From contig NZ_LT629799.1 in assembly GCF_900105785.1 (NCBI RefSeq), forward strand, positions 2,976,001 to 3,040,000: a DNA stretch of 64,000 bases, read 5' to 3'. Numbering within the stretch: position 1 is the stretch's first letter; each line of letters begins with the position of its first letter. This document shows, piece after piece, positions 20,895 through 29,563 of this stretch. The notes beneath the pieces are model-generated. The model was not told the origin of the DNA and did not search any database. It saw nothing but the letters and a program-made list of their open reading frames with translations. The translations under genes and the position numbers were made by a program. The stretch comes from Microlunatus sagamiharensis (GTDB taxonomy: Bacteria; Actinomycetota; Actinomycetes; Propionibacteriales; Propionibacteriaceae).

Positions 20895-22406
20895 ATGGTC
20901 AGCGCGCACCCCGGGCTCGTCGTCGACGGGGTCCAGGTCGTCCACGTCCCCCTCGACGACGACGTCACCCACGTCCGGCTCTGCTTCGCGGTCGGCTCGA
21001 GGGACGAGACGCTCCGCGAGCAGGGCGTGCTCCACATGCTCGAGCACCTGGCCATGCACGCCGTGACGGGCGACAGCGTCATCGACGCGAACGCCTCGAC
21101 CGGACCGAGCCGCACCGAGTTCTCGGCCTCCGGTCCACCCCGGCTGGTGGCCGACCACCTGGAGCGGTTGTGCCGGGCACTCGCGCACCCGAAGGTGGCG
21201 CGGATGGCCGACGAGGCCCCCGTGGTGGCGGCGGAGATCGACGGCGACGACGGCCCCCACCACGCGTTGCTGGCCGCTCGCTACGGGTTCGTCGACCTGG
21301 GCAGCGGGAGCGTCGTCGGTCCAGGACCGGACGGGCTCACGCCCGAGCAGGTCCGCGCTGCAGCGGCCCGGTGGTTCGTCCGGCAGAACGCGGTGCTCCT
21401 GGTGGAGGGATCGATGCCGACCGACCTCCGGCTGCCCCTGGCCGACGGGCCGGTGCCGACCCACGTGCGCGTGGCCCCGCGTCGTCGCCCCGGACCGGCG
21501 GCCCTCCTGCTGGACGGTCCGGCCTGCCTCGTGAGCCTCCTGCTCCCCCCACCGGACCCGCAGCGGCTCGACGAGCTTGCCGTCGAGCTCGTGCGCCAGC
21601 GTCTGCTCGACGTCGTGCGTCACGAGAAGGGCCTGACCTACGCGCTGGACGACGAGCACTTCGTCGACGTGCCCCACGCGTCGGGAGGACGGGGCAGCGA
21701 CTTCATGATCGGGGCCGACCCGCTCGAGGCGCGCCTGGTGCCCGCCGTGCAGGCCTTCGTCCGCACCGTGCTCGCGCTCCTGGGGCACGGGCCCCGGCCG
21801 GAGGAGCTGCGCAGGGCTCGCGAACGGCTCGCGCTGTCGGCCGAGGGCCGGCGGGCTTCGCTCGAGCGGGACCTGGACCAGGCCCTCGACCGCGTGGCCG
21901 GGAGAGGCCTCGCGGTCGGCGACCGTCGTACGGTCGCGGACGAGGAGGGCACGGTCACGGCGTACCTCCGGCGCCTGACCGGGGACGCGCTGTTCGCGCT
22001 GCCCGACCACCCGGAGCTCGACCTGGCGGAGCTGGGGCTGCAGCCGGCCTCGGTAGAGCCGCTCGGCCCGGGTCCCCTTCCTCCGGGACGACGGTTCCGT
22101 CCTCCGCTCCTGGCCCGCGCGATCAGCTCGAGCGCCCGGAAGGCCGAGCTGTGCCTGACCGACGACGGCCTGCACGTGATGCTCGAGGGCGAGGTGCAGT
22201 CAGTTCGCTGGACCGACGTCGTCGGCGTGCTCGAGGAGGACGAGCACGGGCACGAGCTGGCCGTGTTCGGCGCTCAAGGGTCCACGGTGATGATCGGGAC
22301 CAAGGTCTGGCGTGGCGCCGAGGGCGTCACCACGGCACTCCGCGCGGCCGTCCCGGCCGACCTCTTCTACCGCCGCTCCAGGTTGCTCAGCGGACCTGAG
22401 GAGTGA
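20895..22406 (+). CDS. M16-like zinc metallopeptidase with C-terminal PH-like domain
   Basis: 503 residues with no signal peptide. The inverted zinc-binding motif HxxEH of M16 (pitrilysin/insulinase) peptidases is present as HMLEH (47-51), and a further glutamate, E114 in VVAAEIDGDD, is placed where the third zinc ligand is expected. A second M16-like half with the DVVRHEKGLTYALDDEHF region follows. After about residue 420 comes a separate module (AELCLTDDGLHVMLEGEVQS ... VKW-like strands, TKVWRGAEGVTTAL) with the look of a small PH-like domain. It probably cleaves peptides, or is a degenerate relative; substrate unknown. It diverges from mfd and ends 13 bp before pth on the opposite strand. 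Confidence 0.72.
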   Translation: MVSAHPGLVVDGVQVVHVPLDDDVTHVRLCFAVGSRDETLREQGVLHMLEHLAMHAVTGDSVIDANASTGPSRTEFSASGPPRLVADHLERLCRALAHPKVARMADEAPVVAAEIDGDDGPHHALLAARYGFVDLGSGSVVGPGPDGLTPEQVRAAAARWFVRQNAVLLVEGSMPTDLRLPLADGPVPTHVRVAPRRRPGPAALLLDGPACLVSLLLPPPDPQRLDELAVELVRQRLLDVVRHEKGLTYALDDEHFVDVPHASGGRGSDFMIGADPLEARLVPAVQAFVRTVLALLGHGPRPEELRRARERLALSAEGRRASLERDLDQALDRVAGRGLAVGDRRTVADEEGTVTAYLRRLTGDALFALPDHPELDLAELGLQPASVEPLGPGPLPPGRRFRPPLLARAISSSARKAELCLTDDGLHVMLEGEVQSVRWTDVVGVLEEDEHGHELAVFGAQGSTVMIGTKVWRGAEGVTTALRAAVPADLFYRRSRLLSGPEE

Positions 22407-22419
22407 GGGACGCCGACGA

Positions 22420-23001
22420 TCAGGAGTTGAACGCGCTCTGCGTGCGCTCAAGGCCCTGCTCCACGAGGGACTCGACCGCGTCAGCGGCGCGCTGGACCTC
22501 GATCTCGACGTCCGTCCGTGCCGAGGCGGCGAAGTTGCTCAGCAGGAAGTCGGCCGGGTCCTGCCGACCGGGAGGGCGGCCGACGCCGATCCGTACGCGG
22601 TAGTAGTCGCCGGTGCCGATCGAGCGGCGGATCGACTTGAGCCCGTTGTGCCCGTTGTCCCCGCCGCCGTGCTTGACCCGCAGCTGCGTCGGGTCGATGT
22701 CCAGCTCGTCGTGCACGACGACCAGGGCCGACGGCTCGATCTTGTAGTAGGACAGCAGGCCCGAGACGGGCCCGCCCGTCTCGTTCATGTAGGTGCGCGA
22801 CTTGGCCAGGACGAGCCGGTGCTGGTCGGGCCCGGGAGGGCCGACGCGCACGTCGGCCGTCTCGGCCCGGATGCCCTTCGCAGCGGCGAAGCGAGCGCCG
22901 CCACGGCGCGCCAGCTCGTCGACGACCATGAAGCCGACGTTGTGGCGGTGGCCGGCGTAGGTCGGGCCCGGGTTGCCGAGCCCGACCACCAGCCAGAGCA
23001 T
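22420..23001 (-). CDS. pth: Peptidyl-tRNA hydrolase
   Basis: 193 residues, standard length. It releases peptides from prematurely dissociated peptidyl-tRNA. Asn10 in GLGNPGPTYAGHRHNVGF, catalytic His20, the KSRTYMNETG loop and HDELDID with the catalytic-partner Asp are all visible, as is the GGDNGHNGLKSI block. It lies 19 bp after the rplY stop on the same strand; the rplY-pth pairing is common in actinobacteria. Confidence 0.96.
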   Translation of the reverse strand: MLWLVVGLGNPGPTYAGHRHNVGFMVVDELARRGGARFAAAKGIRAETADVRVGPPGPDQHRLVLAKSRTYMNETGGPVSGLLSYYKIEPSALVVVHDELDIDPTQLRVKHGGGDNGHNGLKSIRRSIGTGDYYRVRIGVGRPPGRQDPADFLLSNFAASARTDVEIEVQRAADAVESLVEQGLERTQSAFNS

Positions 23002-23020
23002 GCTGCCTCCGTCAGGCAGG

Positions 23021-23707
23021 TCAGGCGTTCGCGGAGCCCTCGGAGTCGCCGTCGGCGGACTCCGGCTGCTCCGGGGCGTCGCCCTCGGCCTCGGTGCCCT
23101 CGGCCAGCGTCGGCTCGATGCCGACCTCGGCCTCGGCCTCGGCCAGGTCGGCCTCGATGTCCGCCGCGGTCGGGGCCGCGGTGACGTTGACGATCAGCGA
23201 CTCGGGGTCGAGCCCGGACAGGGTCGAGCCCTCCGGCAGCTGCAGGTCGGCGGCGGTGATCTGGGTGCCGACCTCGGCGCCCTCGATCGACACGGCGATC
23301 TGCGTGGGGATGTGCGTGGCCTCGGCCTCGAGCGGCACCGAGTTGGCGACGAGGTCGACCAGGGCGCCCGGCGTGGCCTCGCCCTCGAGGACGACCGCGA
23401 CGTCGACGGTGACCTTCTCGCCGCGACGGACGAGCACCAGGTCGACGTGCTCGATGGTGCGCTTGATCGGGTCGCGCTGGACCTGCTTGGGCAGGGCGAG
23501 CTGCGAGCTGCCGTCGAGCGAGATGGAGAGAAGCGCGTTGGCCGTGCGCAGCGCCAGCAGGGTCTCGTGACCCGGCAGCGTGATGTGGACGGGATCGGTG
23601 CCGTGCCCGTACAGGACGGCGGGGATCTTGTCGGCACGACGGATCCGGCGGGCGGCACCCTTGCCGAACTCGGTGCGCGCCTCGGCGACGATCGTGACCT
23701 CGGGCAC
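23021..23707 (-). CDS. rplY: 50S ribosomal protein L25 / general stress protein Ctc
   Basis: 228 residues. The N-terminal L25 domain (PEVTIVAEARTEFGKGAARR ... HVDLVLV) binds 5S rRNA, the TL5/Ctc-type C-terminal beta domain follows (to about 190), and the protein ends in an acidic Glu-rich tail (LAEAEAEVGIEPTLAEGTEA). Start GTG 23707 is supported by AAGGAG nine bases upstream. It forms a transcription unit with pth. Confidence 0.95.
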   Translation of the reverse strand: MPEVTIVAEARTEFGKGAARRIRRADKIPAVLYGHGTDPVHITLPGHETLLALRTANALLSISLDGSSQLALPKQVQRDPIKRTIEHVDLVLVRRGEKVTVDVAVVLEGEATPGALVDLVANSVPLEAEATHIPTQIAVSIEGAEVGTQITAADLQLPEGSTLSGLDPESLIVNVTAAPTAADIEADLAEAEAEVGIEPTLAEGTEAEGDAPEQPESADGDSEGSANA

Positions 23708-23958
23708 TAGGACCTACTCCTTGCATATGCGACGAACGGTGGGATGGAGCTCGGGTGTCGCCACCGGCGTGGAGCAGCGTGCGACCGCAGACCGGCCCTT
23801 GGGAGAACCGGTGCCCTGTCGATCACGGTCAGCGACCCTCGCCGAGGCAACCGGGGAAGCCTAGCCGACGCCTGGGCGTACGCCCGAATCCGTCCGTCTG
23901 TCCACAGGAGACCGCGTCCCGGGCGGCACGGACCCGGGGTTCTCCTTACAACTCCGAC

Positions 23959-24732
23959 GTGGACCCGCGACTGCTCGACTCCTGCGCCCGGGCACGCTAC
24001 CGCGCCTCGGCCGACGCGGTCCTGACCGGCGTGACCGCCCTCCACCTGCTGGGGGTCGAGGTCGGCGACCCCCTGCCCGTACGGCTCGCGACCGCGGGTG
24101 CGGCGCAGACCCGGGACCGTACGGTCCGGCTGCACCGGCTCCGCGACCTCCCGAACTCTGCAGGCGGCGTCGCCCTGCCTGCTGACGCCTGGCTGGCCGC
24201 GGCGTCCGACCTCGACCTGCTGGACCTGGTGACGGCCGGCGACACGCTCGGCCGGCTCGGCCGCTCCACCCCGGCCGAGCTCCAAGGGCTCGCCAGCGCA
24301 CGACGAGGACGGTCCTGCCGTCATGCCCGGCGGGCGGCCGGGCTCGTCCGCGACCGGGTCGACTCCGTGCGCGAGACGTGGCTGAGGCTGTGCCTCGTGC
24401 TCGTCGGCCTCCCCGAACCCCGGACCAACGTGGTGCTCGGCCACGGTGAGCGCCTGATCGGCCGCGTGGACCTGCTCCTGGACGAGTTCGGCCTGGTGAT
24501 CGAGTACGACGGCGACCAGCACCGTGACCGGGGCCAGTGGAACACCGACCTCGACCGCGACGACGCCTTCGCCGAGGCGGGCTTCACCACGATCCGCGTC
24601 ACCCGCGACCGAGCCCGCCGGCCCCGCCGGCTGGTCGAGAAGGTGCACGCTCGCCTGGTCCAGCGGGGCTATGCCGGGCCGGCACCCACCTTCACGCCCG
24701 AGTGGGTCGAGCTCTTCGAGCGCCGAGTGTGA
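23959..24732 (+). CDS. DUF559 / PD-(D/E)XK nuclease-fold protein
   Basis: About 257 residues. The C-terminal third has a Vsr/DUF559-like nuclease core: Asp171 in GRVDLLLDEF, then Glu182 and Asp184 in LVIEYDGDQHRD, and a following basic helix. This fits the D...E-x-D/K pattern of restriction-endonuclease-like folds. The N-terminal part resembles the helical region of actinobacterial AbiEi/DUF559 proteins. Such genes are abundant single-copy accessories in this phylum and of unknown function; no toxin partner is adjacent. GTG 23959 was chosen because the frame upstream is Pro/Arg-rich and implausible. The stop overlaps the left arm of an inverted repeat. Confidence 0.65.
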   Translation: MDPRLLDSCARARYRASADAVLTGVTALHLLGVEVGDPLPVRLATAGAAQTRDRTVRLHRLRDLPNSAGGVALPADAWLAAASDLDLLDLVTAGDTLGRLGRSTPAELQGLASARRGRSCRHARRAAGLVRDRVDSVRETWLRLCLVLVGLPEPRTNVVLGHGERLIGRVDLLLDEFGLVIEYDGDQHRDRGQWNTDLDRDDAFAEAGFTTIRVTRDRARRPRRLVEKVHARLVQRGYAGPAPTFTPEWVELFERRV

Positions 24733-24794
24733 CGACACCCCGGACGAATCCGATTCTCGAGCCGGACATCACCGGCGTGTCGTCACACTCGGCG
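24721..24794. terminator. Long inverted repeat between convergent genes
   Basis: CGCCGAGTGTGACGACAC (24721-24738) is exactly inverted at 24777-24794, with a 38-bp spacer. The left arm includes the stop codon of the DUF559 gene, and prs ends at 24836 on the other strand. A bidirectional terminator is the simplest reading, although there is no U-tract. Confidence 0.6.
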
Positions 24795-24835
24795 CCCCTA
24801 CCGACGGATCCGCTTCGGTGCAGAGGGACGAGCGG

Positions 24836-25813
24836 TCAGCTCTGCCCGTCGAACAGGCTCGTCACCGAACCGTCCTCGAAGACCTCCCGGATCGCGCGGG
24901 CGACCAGCGGGGCGATCGAGAGGACGGTCAGCTTGTCGAGGCGGCGGTCCTCGGGGATGGGCAGCGTGTTGGTCACGATGACCTCCTCGAACGCCGAGCT
25001 GGTCAGCCGCTCCGTCGCCGGGCCGGACAGCACCGGGTGCGTCGCGGCGGCGATGACCTTCTTGGCCCCGCGGGCGACGAGCGCCTCGGCCGCCTGGCAG
25101 ATGGTGCCGGCGGTGTCGATCATGTCGTCGACGAGCAGGCAGACGCGGCCCTCGACCTCGCCGACCACCTCGTGCACGGCGACGGTGTTGGCGACGTCGG
25201 GGTCGCGGCGCTTGTGGATGATCGCCAGCGGCACGTTGAGCCGGTCGCTCCACATGTCGGCGAGGCGTACGCGACCGGCGTCGGGCGAGACGACGGTCAT
25301 CTCGGACTTGTCGTAGCGGCTCTCGACGTAGTCGGCGAGCACCGGCAGCGACCACAGGTGGTCGACGGGGCCGTCGAAGAAGCCCTGGATCTGCGCGGCG
25401 TGCAGGTCGACCGACATCAGGCGGTTGGCGCCGGCGGTCTTGAACAGGTCGGCGACCAGACGGGCCGAGATCGGCTCGCGGCCGCGGTGCTTCTTGTCCT
25501 GGCGCGCGTACGGGTAGAAGGGCGCGACGACGGTGATCCGCTTGGCCGAGGCGCGCTTGAGCGCGTCGACCATGATCAGCTGCTCCATCAGCCACTCGTT
25601 GACCGGGGCCGCGTGGCTCTGCAGGACGTAGGCGTCGCTGCCGCGCACCGACTCCTCGAAGCGGACGTAGATCTCGGAGTTGGCGTAGCTGATCGCCCGC
25701 GTGGGCACGATGTCGACGTCGAGGATCTGCGAGACCTCCTGCGCCAGCTCGGGGTAGGCACGCCCCGAGAACAGCATCAGGTGCTTGACGTTCGGCCGCT
25801 TGAAGCCGGTCAC
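24836..25813 (-). CDS. prs: Ribose-phosphate pyrophosphokinase (PRPP synthetase)
   Basis: 325 residues, full length. It makes 5-phosphoribosyl 1-diphosphate from ribose 5-phosphate and ATP. The segments LMLFSGRAYPELAQEV, FYPYARQDKKHRGREPISAR and DLHAAQIQGFF (divalent cation site), and the PRPP-binding loop VDDMIDTAGTI, are intact. Start GTG 25813 overlaps the glmU stop by 4 bp (GTGA). The glmU-prs order is conserved in many Gram-positives. Confidence 0.96.
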   Translation of the reverse strand: MTGFKRPNVKHLMLFSGRAYPELAQEVSQILDVDIVPTRAISYANSEIYVRFEESVRGSDAYVLQSHAAPVNEWLMEQLIMVDALKRASAKRITVVAPFYPYARQDKKHRGREPISARLVADLFKTAGANRLMSVDLHAAQIQGFFDGPVDHLWSLPVLADYVESRYDKSEMTVVSPDAGRVRLADMWSDRLNVPLAIIHKRRDPDVANTVAVHEVVGEVEGRVCLLVDDMIDTAGTICQAAEALVARGAKKVIAAATHPVLSGPATERLTSSAFEEVIVTNTLPIPEDRRLDKLTVLSIAPLVARAIREVFEDGSVTSLFDGQS

Positions 25814-27420
25814 GACTCCCTCTCGGTGTCAGGTTGGGGGTCTGCCGGGTGGCCGACGACCTCTTGGTCGCTCAGGGGTGCGTGGACGACGTGCTGCTCG
25901 ACCTCGGGCGGTTCGGAAGCGCCGTCGGGCTCGTCGTGGGCGGCGTCGCCGGCCCGGGCGGCCGTGGCCGCCTCGGCCGCCGCGGCGGTCTTGGTGCCGG
26001 CGCGCTTGCGGGCGACCCAGCCGGCGACGTTGCGCTGGCGGGCGCGGCTGACCGCGAGCTCGCCGGCGCCGACGTCGCCGGTCACGGTCGACCCGGCGCC
26101 GACGTAGGCGCCGTCGGCGACCGTCACCGGGGCGACGAGGGTCGAGTCGCTGCCGACGAAGCTGGCGCGCCCGACGCGGGTCCGCGACTTGGTGACGCCG
26201 TCGTAGTTGGCGAAGATCACGCCCGCGCCGATGTTGGCGTCCTCGCCGACCTCGACGTCGCCGGCGTAGGTCAGGTGCGGGACCTTGGCCCGGTCGCCGA
26301 TGCGCGCGTTCTTGGTCTCGACGAAGGTGCCGATCTTGCCGCGCTCCCCCAGCACGGTGCCGGGCCGGAGGTAGGCGTACGGGCCGACGCTGGCGCCGGC
26401 GCCGATCACCGCGAGCGAGCCGTGGGTGCGCACGACGGTGGCGCCCGGACCGACCTCGACGTCGACGAGCGTCGTCTCCGGCCCGATCGTCGCGCCCGCG
26501 GCGACGGAGGTGGCGCCCTCCAGGGAGGTGCCGGGCAGCAGCGTGACGTCCTCGCCGAGGTCGACCGAGGCGTGCACCCACGTCGACGCCGGGTCGACGA
26601 CCGTCACGCCAGCGCGCATCCAGCGCTCGAGCGCGCGACGGTTGACCTCGGCGTTCATCCGGGCGAGCTGCACGCGGTCGTTGACGCCCTCGGTCTGCCA
26701 GGCGTCGGTCGTCACGTGAGCCCCGACCAGCCGGCCGGACTCGCGGGCGGAGCCGACGACGTCGGTCAGGTAGAGCTCGCCCTGCGCGTTCGTCGGGCGC
26801 AGCGCTGCCAGCCCCTCGCGCAGGGTCTCGGCCTCGAAGACGTAGATGCCCGAGTTGATCTCGTCGATGCGCCGCTGCTCCTCGCTGGCGTCGCGGTGCT
26901 CGACGATCGCGAGGACCTCCTCGCCCGCGCCGCGCACGACCCGCCCGTAGCCGGTGGGGTCCTCGACCCGGGCGGTGAGGACCGAGACGGCGGTGCCGGC
27001 GGACCGGTGCTCCGTGACCAGGGCGGCGAGGGTGTCGGCGGTCAGCATGGGCACGTCGCCGTAGGTCACGAGGACGTCGCCGTGCAGCTCCGGCAGCGCG
27101 GCCAGCGCCACCTGCACCGCGTGGCCGGTGCCGCGCTGCTCGGTCTGGACCACGGTCGTGACGTGGGGGGCGATCTCGTCGAGGTGCGCCTCGACCTGCT
27201 CGCGGAGGTGGCCGACCACGACGACGACGTGCTCGGGCTCGAGCGCGGTCGCGGCGTCCACGGCGTAGCTGAGCATCGAGTGCCCGGCGATCTCGTGGAG
27301 GAGCTTGGAGCGCGAGGAGCGCATGCGCTTGCCCTCGCCCGCGGCCAGGATCACCACCGCGGAGACCGGCCCGCCCTCGAGGGCGGGGGTCTGCGGGCCC
27401 GTCGGCGCCGCGCTGCTCAC
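25810..27420 (-). CDS. glmU: Bifunctional GlmU (N-acetylglucosamine-1-P uridyltransferase / GlcN-1-P acetyltransferase)
   Basis: 536 residues. It makes UDP-GlcNAc for the cell wall. The pyrophosphorylase domain begins VVILAAGEGKRMRSS, with the TEQRGTGHAVQVAL and YGDVPML sites. The C-terminal left-handed beta-helix has hexapeptide repeats and the acetyltransferase signature KVPHLTYAGDVEVGEDANIG. A disordered tail of about 60 residues (GTKTAAAAEAATAA onward) extends past the usual end. Start GTG 27420 gives a short leader before the loop. tRNA-Gln lies immediately upstream on the same strand. Confidence 0.95.
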   Translation of the reverse strand: MSSAAPTGPQTPALEGGPVSAVVILAAGEGKRMRSSRSKLLHEIAGHSMLSYAVDAATALEPEHVVVVVGHLREQVEAHLDEIAPHVTTVVQTEQRGTGHAVQVALAALPELHGDVLVTYGDVPMLTADTLAALVTEHRSAGTAVSVLTARVEDPTGYGRVVRGAGEEVLAIVEHRDASEEQRRIDEINSGIYVFEAETLREGLAALRPTNAQGELYLTDVVGSARESGRLVGAHVTTDAWQTEGVNDRVQLARMNAEVNRRALERWMRAGVTVVDPASTWVHASVDLGEDVTLLPGTSLEGATSVAAGATIGPETTLVDVEVGPGATVVRTHGSLAVIGAGASVGPYAYLRPGTVLGERGKIGTFVETKNARIGDRAKVPHLTYAGDVEVGEDANIGAGVIFANYDGVTKSRTRVGRASFVGSDSTLVAPVTVADGAYVGAGSTVTGDVGAGELAVSRARQRNVAGWVARKRAGTKTAAAAEAATAARAGDAAHDEPDGASEPPEVEQHVVHAPLSDQEVVGHPADPQPDTERES

Positions 27421-27505
27421 ACGCTCGTCCTGTCTGTCGATCCGTCCGACGGTCGGTGCCGCTCCCGGACGTCGGCGCAGGACGGCGCCGCGAGGCACCG
27501 CGCTG

Positions 27506-27584
27506 CTCCCCGGGTAGGAGTCGAACCTACGTCGCTTGTCCTGATTCAAAGTCAGGCGGGCCCTGCCGGCAGACCAACCGGGGA
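27506..27584 (-). tRNA. tRNA-Gln (UUG)
   Basis: The minus-strand cloverleaf has acceptor TCCCCGG/CCGGGGA, anticodon stem CCTGA/TCAGG with loop CTTTGAA (anticodon UUG, glutamine) and T-arm GTAGG-TTCGACT-CCTAC. The 3' CCA is not encoded. The D-arm and variable region are a little longer than average, so the ends may be off by one or two bases. It is the only gene in 27421-27811; the remaining 227 bp hold no recognisable gene. Confidence 0.85.
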
Positions 27585-27811
27585 TCGCCTCGTGCTGAGT
27601 GCCCCCGTCGTCACCAGACCGACCGGGACCGGCCCGGCCCAGCGTACGCAGGACAGCGCCCCGCGTCATTCCGAGCGCCCGGGTGCGGACGCCCGGAGCC
27701 GCTCCCGCCGAGCCGGCGGACCTCCCTCGGACGGCCCCTCGAGGTCGCCGCCCGAGCCCGTCCGGAGGCGTCCTCCGCCGCCGCCGGGACCAGTCCCCTT
27801 AGCCTGACCGC

Positions 27812-28324
27812 ATGGGTGACGGGGCGGACGAGGTCGACGACCTCGTCGCGGCCTGGCGCCGGGAGCGGCCCGACGTCGACACCTCACCGATGGAGGTCCT
27901 CTCGCGCGTGGACCGGCTGGCCCGCCACGTGGACCGTGCCCGGGCCGCCGCCTTCAGCCGCCACGACCTCGAGGGCTGGGAGTTCGACGTGCTGGCGGTC
28001 CTGCGCCGCTCGGGCGAGCCCTACCGCGCCTCGGCCGGCGCCCTGGTCCGCGCCACGGGCGTGACCTCGGGGACCATGACGAACCGCGTGGACCGCCTCG
28101 TCTCGCGCGGCCTGGTGCGCCGCGGGAGCGACCCGGACGACCGGCGCTCGGTGCTCGTCGAGCTGACCCCCGAGGGCCGCACGGCCGTCGACGGCGCCCT
28201 GGTCGACCTCCTCGAGGCCGAGCGCGAGCTGCTCGCCGCCCTCGACGAGCCGGGCCGGCGCACGCTCGCCGCCGCCCTGCGCGGCCTGCTCGCGTCGTAC
28301 GCCGCCCCGGCCTCAGCCGGCTGA
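27812..28324 (+). CDS. MarR-family transcriptional regulator
   Basis: 170 residues. The winged-helix core is clear: GALVRATGVTSGTMTNRVDR is the recognition helix region, and GLVRRGSDPDDRRSVLVELT is the DxR(S/R) wing typical of MarR proteins. It lacks the cysteines used for redox sensing, so an organic ligand is more likely. It is convergent with ltrA, and the last 12 bp of the two genes overlap on opposite strands. Its targets cannot be read from the context. Confidence 0.88.
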   Translation: MGDGADEVDDLVAAWRRERPDVDTSPMEVLSRVDRLARHVDRARAAAFSRHDLEGWEFDVLAVLRRSGEPYRASAGALVRATGVTSGTMTNRVDRLVSRGLVRRGSDPDDRRSVLVELTPEGRTAVDGALVDLLEAERELLAALDEPGRRTLAAALRGLLASYAAPASAG

Positions 28325-29539
28325 GGCCCTCCGCGCCGCCAGGCGGGTCTCCACCACGACGAGGGCCGCCAGCACCGCCCCCGTGACGAGCTCGGAGACC
28401 GGCAGCGGGGTGCTGGCCAGCACGAGCGCGGCGGCGCCGACGAAGGGCACCGCGGTCCGCCAGGAGCGGTCGTGCAGGCGCAGGTGGACCACCCACATCG
28501 CGAGCAGCAGCACGGCGACCGGCACCGTCACGGCCGCGGAGGTGACGAGGTCGAGGTGGCGCCCCTCGGGGTGCGCGACCGCCTCGGTCCGCGCCGCCAG
28601 CCCCGCGCCGACGCCGGCCGCGGCGGCGTAGATGACGTAGTGGCCGAAGCCGAACAGGTACTGCGCGTGGGTGCCGTCGCGCCGCGCGCGCTCGAGGACC
28701 TCCGCCGCCTCGCGGGAGAAGTAGAGCCACCACAGGCTGAAGACGACGAGGACCCCGCCGAGCGTGACGCCGGCGACGGCGACCCGGTGCTCGGTCTCGC
28801 CGGTGAACGCCTCCTGCACGGCCAGCGTCGCCGACAGGATCGTCTCCCCGAGCACGATGATGAAGAAGAGGCCGTAGCGCTCGGCGATGTGGTGCGGGTG
28901 CCAGCTCGTCTCCCCCGTCCGCTCGGCCCACGCGGGCACGAGCAGCTCGCAGGCGACGAGCGCCGCGAACAGCGGCACCACGAGGCCCGGGACGTGGCTG
29001 GCCAGGTAGAACGCCACCCACCCCAGCTGCACGACGACGATCCCCAGGGCGTAGCGCAGGCAGGTCCGCCGCCGGGCCGGGTCGTTGCGGGCGGCCCGCA
29101 GCCACTGCAGCACGAGCCCGACACGCATGACCACGTAGCCGACGACGACCAGCCCGAAGTGCCCCTCGCGCTCCTCGACGCCCTCGGCCAGCGTCATGAT
29201 CCCGGCCGCCAGGGTGAGCACGCCGACGATCTGCAGGATGGTGAGCAGGCGGTAGCCGACGTCGTCGTTGTCGTAGGCGGAGGAGAACCAGCTGAAGTTC
29301 AGCCAGGCCCACCAGATGGCGAAGAAGGCCATGGCGTAGCCGAGCACCGCCGGTCCGACGAGCCCGGCGACCAGTCCGTGGTGCAGGGCCGCGGCCGCCT
29401 GGGCGACCGCGACGACGAAGCACAGGTCGGTGAGGAGCTCGAGCTCGGAGGCGACGCGCCCCTGCTCGTCGGGGTCGCGGGGCCGCAGGGGCCGGACGAG
29501 GCGGGCGGTGACGGCGGGCGCGCTCACGCCTGGGAACAC
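28313..29539 (-). CDS. Low temperature requirement protein A (LtrA) family membrane protein
   Basis: 408 residues with about 10-12 hydrophobic helices. The LtrA-family block HHIAERYGLFFIIVLGETIL and the N-terminal ELELLTDLCFVVAVAQ and FFAIWWAWLNFSWF segments are diagnostic. LtrA was named from Listeria growth at low temperature; the molecular function is unknown. It overlaps the convergent MarR gene and follows ispE on the same strand with a 24-bp gap on its 5' side. Confidence 0.85.
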   Translation of the reverse strand: MFPGVSAPAVTARLVRPLRPRDPDEQGRVASELELLTDLCFVVAVAQAAAALHHGLVAGLVGPAVLGYAMAFFAIWWAWLNFSWFSSAYDNDDVGYRLLTILQIVGVLTLAAGIMTLAEGVEEREGHFGLVVVGYVVMRVGLVLQWLRAARNDPARRRTCLRYALGIVVVQLGWVAFYLASHVPGLVVPLFAALVACELLVPAWAERTGETSWHPHHIAERYGLFFIIVLGETILSATLAVQEAFTGETEHRVAVAGVTLGGVLVVFSLWWLYFSREAAEVLERARRDGTHAQYLFGFGHYVIYAAAAGVGAGLAARTEAVAHPEGRHLDLVTSAAVTVPVAVLLLAMWVVHLRLHDRSWRTAVPFVGAAALVLASTPLPVSELVTGAVLAALVVVETRLAARRASAG

Positions 29540-29563
29540 TAGGCCGTCGTCGGCGCGGCCGCC

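Noticed and set aside
20891-20905. A TTCCGC half-site at the start of the M16-like gene
   Set aside because: The second half does not match, and the gene has no purine context, so chance is likely.
23873-23886. A short GGGCGTACGCCC palindrome upstream of the DUF559 gene
   Set aside because: It is a single 12-bp GC-rich palindrome with no second copy or family link; not enough to call an operator.
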